Made by a program: the position numbers and the translations under genes | In this document: in pieces, positions 31,689 through 34,686 of the stretch | Layout: every line of letters begins with the position of its first letter | Position numbering within the stretch: position 1 is the first letter of the stretch | Source of the DNA: UBA1227 sp963629305 | GTDB taxonomy: Bacteria > Bacillota > Clostridia > Oscillospirales > Acutalibacteraceae | Assembly (NCBI GenBank): GCA_963629305.1 | Contig: CAVGIJ010000015.1 | Coordinates: forward strand, 1 to 34,686 | Length of the DNA: 34,686 bases | Direction: 5' to 3' | The notes under the pieces: model-generated | The model's input: the letters and a program-made list of their open reading frames with translations, nothing else | The model's database searches: none | What the model was told of the DNA's origin: nothing

Positions 31689-32567
31689 TCATCTGGTCTT
31701 AAACCATGACACATCTGAACTTGTCGGCAGGAAGAAGTAATATCCACCGTCTTTTTCCGTAAGAAACTTGTCAACATTTTTCCTGAATTGCTCCATATTT
31801 ATAAGAGACGGATCATCGGCAAGATTTATGAGATCCGCATAGGCTTCTTCTTTTGAAGAGAATTGCTTATCCCATCCTTCTTTAACTGTCGTAACATGAA
31901 CCTCAATTCCCTCTTTTTTGAGTGCTTCGCGAAGGTCCGTACCACGCATGGGAAGCTTATCTGACATATCTATAGGCGGTCTGTCACCGAATATTTTTTT
32001 GTCCTTTTCGGGCGGCCTTTTCTGTCTGTCAAACGGTCTGAGCTCCGGATGCTCTTTTAAAACCTCCTCTGAATAACATCCGTCAAAAAGTTTTCCTCTT
32101 GACTCGGGCAGGCACGGAGCACCGTCTGACCACATTACATTTACCGCATACTTCCTTGCCGCTTTTCTGAGCATGGAAAGTGAGCTCGGTCCGCCGCCTC
32201 CTCTTGATTGAATAACCATATCCACCTCGGGAATGGTATTGCCTATCTCTGTTTCCTGCCAATCGGCATAAACAAATTCAACATTTGTTACTCCTGCAGC
32301 TTCACAGTTCTTTCTGCACTCATCGAGCATCCCCTCTGATGAATCAAGGCATATAACCTTTTTTACACGTTTTGCAAGTTGAATTGCAACTCTTCCCGGT
32401 CCGCATCCGCAGTCAAGCACTTCCATGTCCGACTCAAGCGGCATTGCGTCAAGCTGTAAATTTGTTCCGTTTACCTCCATTAAAGTCATAAGGCTGTAAC
32501 CGCGTGCAGCCTTATCCCACATGCTCGGTTTTACGGGTGTTCCTATTTTTGTATTTTCAAAGCCCAT
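31689..32567 (-). CDS. class I SAM-dependent methyltransferase 2 of the W/Mo locus
   Basis: 292 residues, ATG start with GGGAG upstream. SAM motif I VLDCGCGPGR (50-59) and acidic motif II CLDSSEGMLDECRKN are clear. MWDKAARGY (16-24) carries the WDxxAxG[WY] motif shared with the two neighbouring methyltransferases. The middle (about 160-205) has a Pro/Lys-rich insert (RPFDRQKRPPEKDKK and GDRPPIDM) not usual for small-molecule methyltransferases. The C-terminus ends in an aromatic strand. It is flanked by the WtpA-like protein and tupA, both oxyanion-binding. Substrate unknown; a pterin, a metal chelator or a small ligand are all possible. Confidence 0.84.
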   Translation of the reverse strand: MGFENTKIGTPVKPSMWDKAARGYSLMTLMEVNGTNLQLDAMPLESDMEVLDCGCGPGRVAIQLAKRVKKVICLDSSEGMLDECRKNCEAAGVTNVEFVYADWQETEIGNTIPEVDMVIQSRGGGGPSSLSMLRKAARKYAVNVMWSDGAPCLPESRGKLFDGCYSEEVLKEHPELRPFDRQKRPPEKDKKIFGDRPPIDMSDKLPMRGTDLREALKKEGIEVHVTTVKEGWDKQFSSKEEAYADLINLADDPSLINMEQFRKNVDKFLTEKDGGYYFFLPTSSDVSWFKTR

Positions 32568-32629
32568 GTTATTCTCCCTTCGGTTTTCTTGTTATTAATT
32601 TTTCACAATGACATAGCATCATATGCTTA

Positions 32630-33469
32630 TCATATATCCCATCGGCCAATCGCCTTTTGTACACCGGTAAATCCCTTTTGCACAAAATCCGTTTTGAGAA
32701 ATTCTTTCACAAATTCCTCTGCGATGCTTTTATGATCGCTGCCGATCGGTATGCATACAGCGTGATAGATTGTTGTTCCGCGTACAATTTCACCGCCGTC
32801 AACTTCAAAAGAGACCTTACTGTAGTCACTTTCAAATTCGGGATCTCCGAGATTCATTACACCCGGAAGCTCCGCAAAATTTCGTCCCATGCCGACAGGT
32901 GCACTTTTGTAAATGATGTCGTAGTGTCCGTCTTTCATAGGCGGCGGTCCCTTCGGAAGCTCTTTTTTCTCCAAAGGCTTACCGCCCCAAAAGGCAGGTG
33001 GTGCCTTTCTTATGTACTGACTTCTGTCAAGCCCCTTGTAACCGGGGTTTGCAAAAATTTTCTCCGACAATCCTTTTTCAATATTGTCGGCAAGCTTCAA
33101 GGCCATAACTGCTCTGTATCCGCCCGGATCATCATACGGGTTACGGTGCGTTATTACAGATTTCGGGTCAAGAAGCTTATCTTTCCAATTTTCATTTGTA
33201 ATATCATTTCCCATGATAACCATCTCGTTGCCGCCCCATATAAAATATCCGTCAACATATGTCGGCATAAGCATTTGGTCGATATTTGAGTTATCTGCAA
33301 GAATCATCACATCGAACTTTTCCCCGCCGAGCAATTTATTGACTCCCGCAGTTGAGCCGCCACGCTGAAGATGTACTTCAACGTCGGGGTACACAGTCTT
33401 AAACCTGTCCACTGTCTCATCGGCGAGTTTGCCTGCCACGCCGGCACAGAATATTTTCAGTTCTTCCAT
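32630..33469 (-). CDS. WtpA/ModA-like oxyanion-binding protein without signal peptide
   Basis: 279 residues. It resembles the archaeal-type tungstate/molybdate receptor WtpA: LKIFCAGVAGKL at the start (mature-protein position in the family), HLQRGGSTAGVNKLL, ADNSNIDQMLMPTYVDGYFIWGGNEMVI, and NPYDDPGGYRAVM, where family members carry a metal-coordinating Asp. The ATG at 33469 is preceded by AAAGGAGG, and the protein begins directly with the first domain strand, so no signal or lipobox exists and it should stay in the cytoplasm. A Pro-rich insert (APPAFWGGKPLEKKELPKG, then PPPMKDG) sits in the second half. No permease accompanies it. A cytoplasmic binding protein between two methyltransferases suggests tungstate/molybdate storage, sensing or presentation rather than import (inference). 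Confidence 0.82.
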   Translation of the reverse strand: MEELKIFCAGVAGKLADETVDRFKTVYPDVEVHLQRGGSTAGVNKLLGGEKFDVMILADNSNIDQMLMPTYVDGYFIWGGNEMVIMGNDITNENWKDKLLDPKSVITHRNPYDDPGGYRAVMALKLADNIEKGLSEKIFANPGYKGLDRSQYIRKAPPAFWGGKPLEKKELPKGPPPMKDGHYDIIYKSAPVGMGRNFAELPGVMNLGDPEFESDYSKVSFEVDGGEIVRGTTIYHAVCIPIGSDHKSIAEEFVKEFLKTDFVQKGFTGVQKAIGRWDI

Positions 33470-33497
33470 ATGGTTCCTCCTTTCGTTATTTTACAAG

Positions 33498-34430
33498 CTA
33501 CACTTTTCCCTTCCCGTGAAAAAGCAATTGTTTCGGATCCCATCCGAGTACAAACATCTGTGATTCATACGCGTATCTGTAAAGTCCGTCTTCCTTGCGA
33601 GTGATTCTCTTGTCGCAGTTCTCGCGGAATTTTTTTTCTTTGTCTCCTGAAAGAGGCTCTTCACCTACCACATTGCGTAAATAATCATAAAGTTCATCTA
33701 AAGAGCCTGCCTCATGAGCCCATGCTCCGCTCGCATATGACACTTCGGGAAGTGCCCCGTGACTGTAGAGAATATTGAAATAAATGTCCAGATTACTGTG
33801 ATTTCTCCCTCCGCCCATAAATGCAGACATCATCGGATCCCCCATGTTCGGGCGGTTGCCTCCCATCGGCGGTTTCACTGAAGGTGCCACACCTGCCGGC
33901 GGTTCCTTCACACCATCAAGGAGCTCCTTCATCATCAGCATATATCTATCGCCTGTAAACGAAAGAAAATAGCAATAATCCGTTGCAAATTTTGAAAATC
34001 CGAGTATATCTGCCTGCGGCGGTCCTATTACGGATACCGCAACGTCAACTATCGGAAACTCTTTGCCGGGCTCCACAGTATGCCAATTATAAATTTGCTG
34101 TATGGTCATATTTTTTATCCCGAGTTTTTCCGCGTTGTTTTTGCAATGCTCAAGCATATGCGGCGCGCCGTCAACGGCATACACATGCTTTGCCTTCATT
34201 GCAAAGGACAATGCCGTTCTGCCCGTACCACAACAAGCATCCAAAACCGTAGTACCTTTGTTTATTCTGGTACATGCATCGACCTGTGCCTTTGTAAATT
34301 CCTTTTCAAAATCTATCCTTCTTTGCCACCCGTCGGCGCCGCCGTCCCATGTGTCGCCCGGCCCGGGTTCATTCTTGCCCATTGCCCAAGATGTATATTT
34401 TTCAGCTTCTTCCCAATTAATAAAAGACAT
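33498..34430 (-). CDS. class I SAM-dependent methyltransferase 3, first gene of the W/Mo locus
   Basis: 310 residues, ATG start with AAGGAGG (34436-34442). SAM motif I VLDACCGTGR (62-71) and VYAVDGAPHMLEHC are present. TWDGGADGW (27-35) matches the shared WDxxAxG[WY] motif. A Pro/Gly/Met-rich insert (about 173-215, with VAPSVKPPMGGNRPNMGD and SAFMGGGRN) interrupts the second half. It lies 28 bases upstream of the WtpA-like gene. It is probably the first cistron of the long minus-strand locus, entered through the terminator-like leader just upstream. Substrate unknown. Confidence 0.84.
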   Translation of the reverse strand: MSFINWEEAEKYTSWAMGKNEPGPGDTWDGGADGWQRRIDFEKEFTKAQVDACTRINKGTTVLDACCGTGRTALSFAMKAKHVYAVDGAPHMLEHCKNNAEKLGIKNMTIQQIYNWHTVEPGKEFPIVDVAVSVIGPPQADILGFSKFATDYCYFLSFTGDRYMLMMKELLDGVKEPPAGVAPSVKPPMGGNRPNMGDPMMSAFMGGGRNHSNLDIYFNILYSHGALPEVSYASGAWAHEAGSLDELYDYLRNVVGEEPLSGDKEKKFRENCDKRITRKEDGLYRYAYESQMFVLGWDPKQLLFHGKGKV

Positions 34431-34442
34431 TTCTTCCTCCTT

Positions 34443-34483
34443 AAAAAATGGGTTGCAGACAAATATTTCATTATCTGCAACCC
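34443..34483 (-). terminator. terminator hairpin abutting the Shine-Dalgarno of methyltransferase 3
   Basis: Perfect 10-bp stem: minus-strand GGGTTGCAGA (34474-34483) and TCTGCAACCC (34450-34459) with a 14-base loop, then ATTTTTTAA. The T run meets AAGGAGG, leaving no room for a promoter. It could end the upstream cell-wall gene, act as an attenuator for the W/Mo locus, or both. Confidence 0.75.
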
Positions 34484-34536
34484 TGTTTCCAGCCTATAAG
34501 ACCTCGCCACCACGCAGGGTCATTAGCGGAGACTGT
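34484..34536 (-). promoter_or_regulatory. candidate structured leader with antiterminator pairing
   Basis: Minus-strand ACCCTG (34515-34520) is complementary to CAGGGT (34480-34485), extendable by two G-U pairs. The second partner includes part of the 5' arm of the terminator stem, so the two structures exclude each other. Between them is a 29-base GC-rich stretch. I could not match it to any riboswitch class I know, including the Moco motif. Confidence 0.4.
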
Positions 34537-34686
34537 TTATGCTATCCAAGCTCCGCTTGAATTGAATCTGTATGTTTTGCCATTTATTTTCTGTGTACCT
34601 GTAAGCATTGCGCCGCTATTGTTGAAGTAGTACCACTTGCCGCTTACCTGCGCCCAGCCGGTTACCATTGCACCGCTGTTGTTGAA
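34537..34686 (-). CDS. 3' end of a protein with choline/cell-wall-binding repeats, cut by window
   Basis: The minus-strand frame is open from the window edge to TAA at 34537-34539 and encodes 49 residues. These form about 2.5 CW-binding (choline-binding-like) repeats of roughly 20 residues: SGAMVTGWAQVSGKWYYFNN, SGAMLTGTQKINGKTYRFNS and the final SGAWIA. Such repeats form a C-terminal beta-solenoid that holds secreted enzymes at the cell wall. The N-terminal catalytic part lies beyond the window, so its activity is unknown. It reads toward the W/Mo locus, and transcription from it could run into methyltransferase 3. Confidence 0.88.
   Translation of the reverse strand, partial: FNNSGAMVTGWAQVSGKWYYFNNSGAMLTGTQKINGKTYRFNSSGAWIA

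Noticed and set aside
34436..34536. Known Moco (molybdenum cofactor) riboswitch upstream of methyltransferase 3
   Set aside because: The position fits, but I could not find the conserved Moco core in this short region, so it is reported only as an unclassified candidate leader.
1..34686. Mobile elements, CRISPR arrays, tRNA/rRNA genes and defence systems
   Set aside because: Looked for on both strands; no transposase, integrase, phage gene, regularly spaced repeats or structural RNA gene was seen.

Overview
The window looks like the chromosome of an anaerobic, fermentative, gut-type Clostridia (Firmicutes). This rests on pyruvate:ferredoxin oxidoreductase, a tungsten-type aldehyde:ferredoxin oxidoreductase, strong AGGAGG ribosome binding sites, GTG/TTG starts among mostly ATG, a QTGD-type surface anchor and choline-binding-like cell-wall repeats. 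No phage, transposon, CRISPR array, tRNA or rRNA is visible.

Layout. (1) 1-17.3 kb is central carbon and redox metabolism. It holds the 3' part of a D-Ala-D-Ala carboxypeptidase, gap (minus), nifJ/PFOR (plus), then glpK, an Ldh_2-family malate dehydrogenase and malic enzyme in a tight plus-strand run. Next is a minus-strand operon of a MoaD-like sulfur carrier, AOR and a six-cluster polyferredoxin, with a MoeB/ThiF-like E1 enzyme divergent from it. A QTGD-anchored repeat surface protein, a frameshifted small conserved gene and an apparently inactive M28-like membrane protein follow. (2) 17.3-23 kb holds a GH3 beta-glucosidase, rmuC and an orphan oligopeptide-binding lipoprotein. (3) 23-34.4 kb is one long minus-strand molybdenum/tungsten locus. 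In transcription order it reads methyltransferase, cytoplasmic WtpA-like oxyanion-binding protein, methyltransferase, tupA, tupB, tupC, methyltransferase, moaA, mogA, moeA, moeA-PBP fusion, moaC. (4) At the right edge lies the 3' end of a protein with cell-wall-binding repeats.

How the parts fit. The right half imports tungstate (or molybdate) and builds the pyranopterin cofactor. The AOR operon uses it to exchange electrons between aldehydes and ferredoxin, linking to PFOR, the other ferredoxin enzyme here. Rex-like 18-bp boxes lie in front of gap, PFOR and the AOR/moeB divergent pair, which suggests NADH/NAD+ control of the redox genes.

The most unusual parts are in the W/Mo locus. They are: (a) three paralogous SAM-methyltransferases interleaved with oxyanion-binding proteins; (b) a TupA whose C-terminal segment has moved to the N-terminus, so that it reads as a circular permutation; (c) a WtpA-like protein with no signal peptide; and (d) a terminator/antiterminator-like leader abutting the Shine-Dalgarno of the first gene. 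I know of no published description of this methyltransferase/binding-protein combination, but I could not search.
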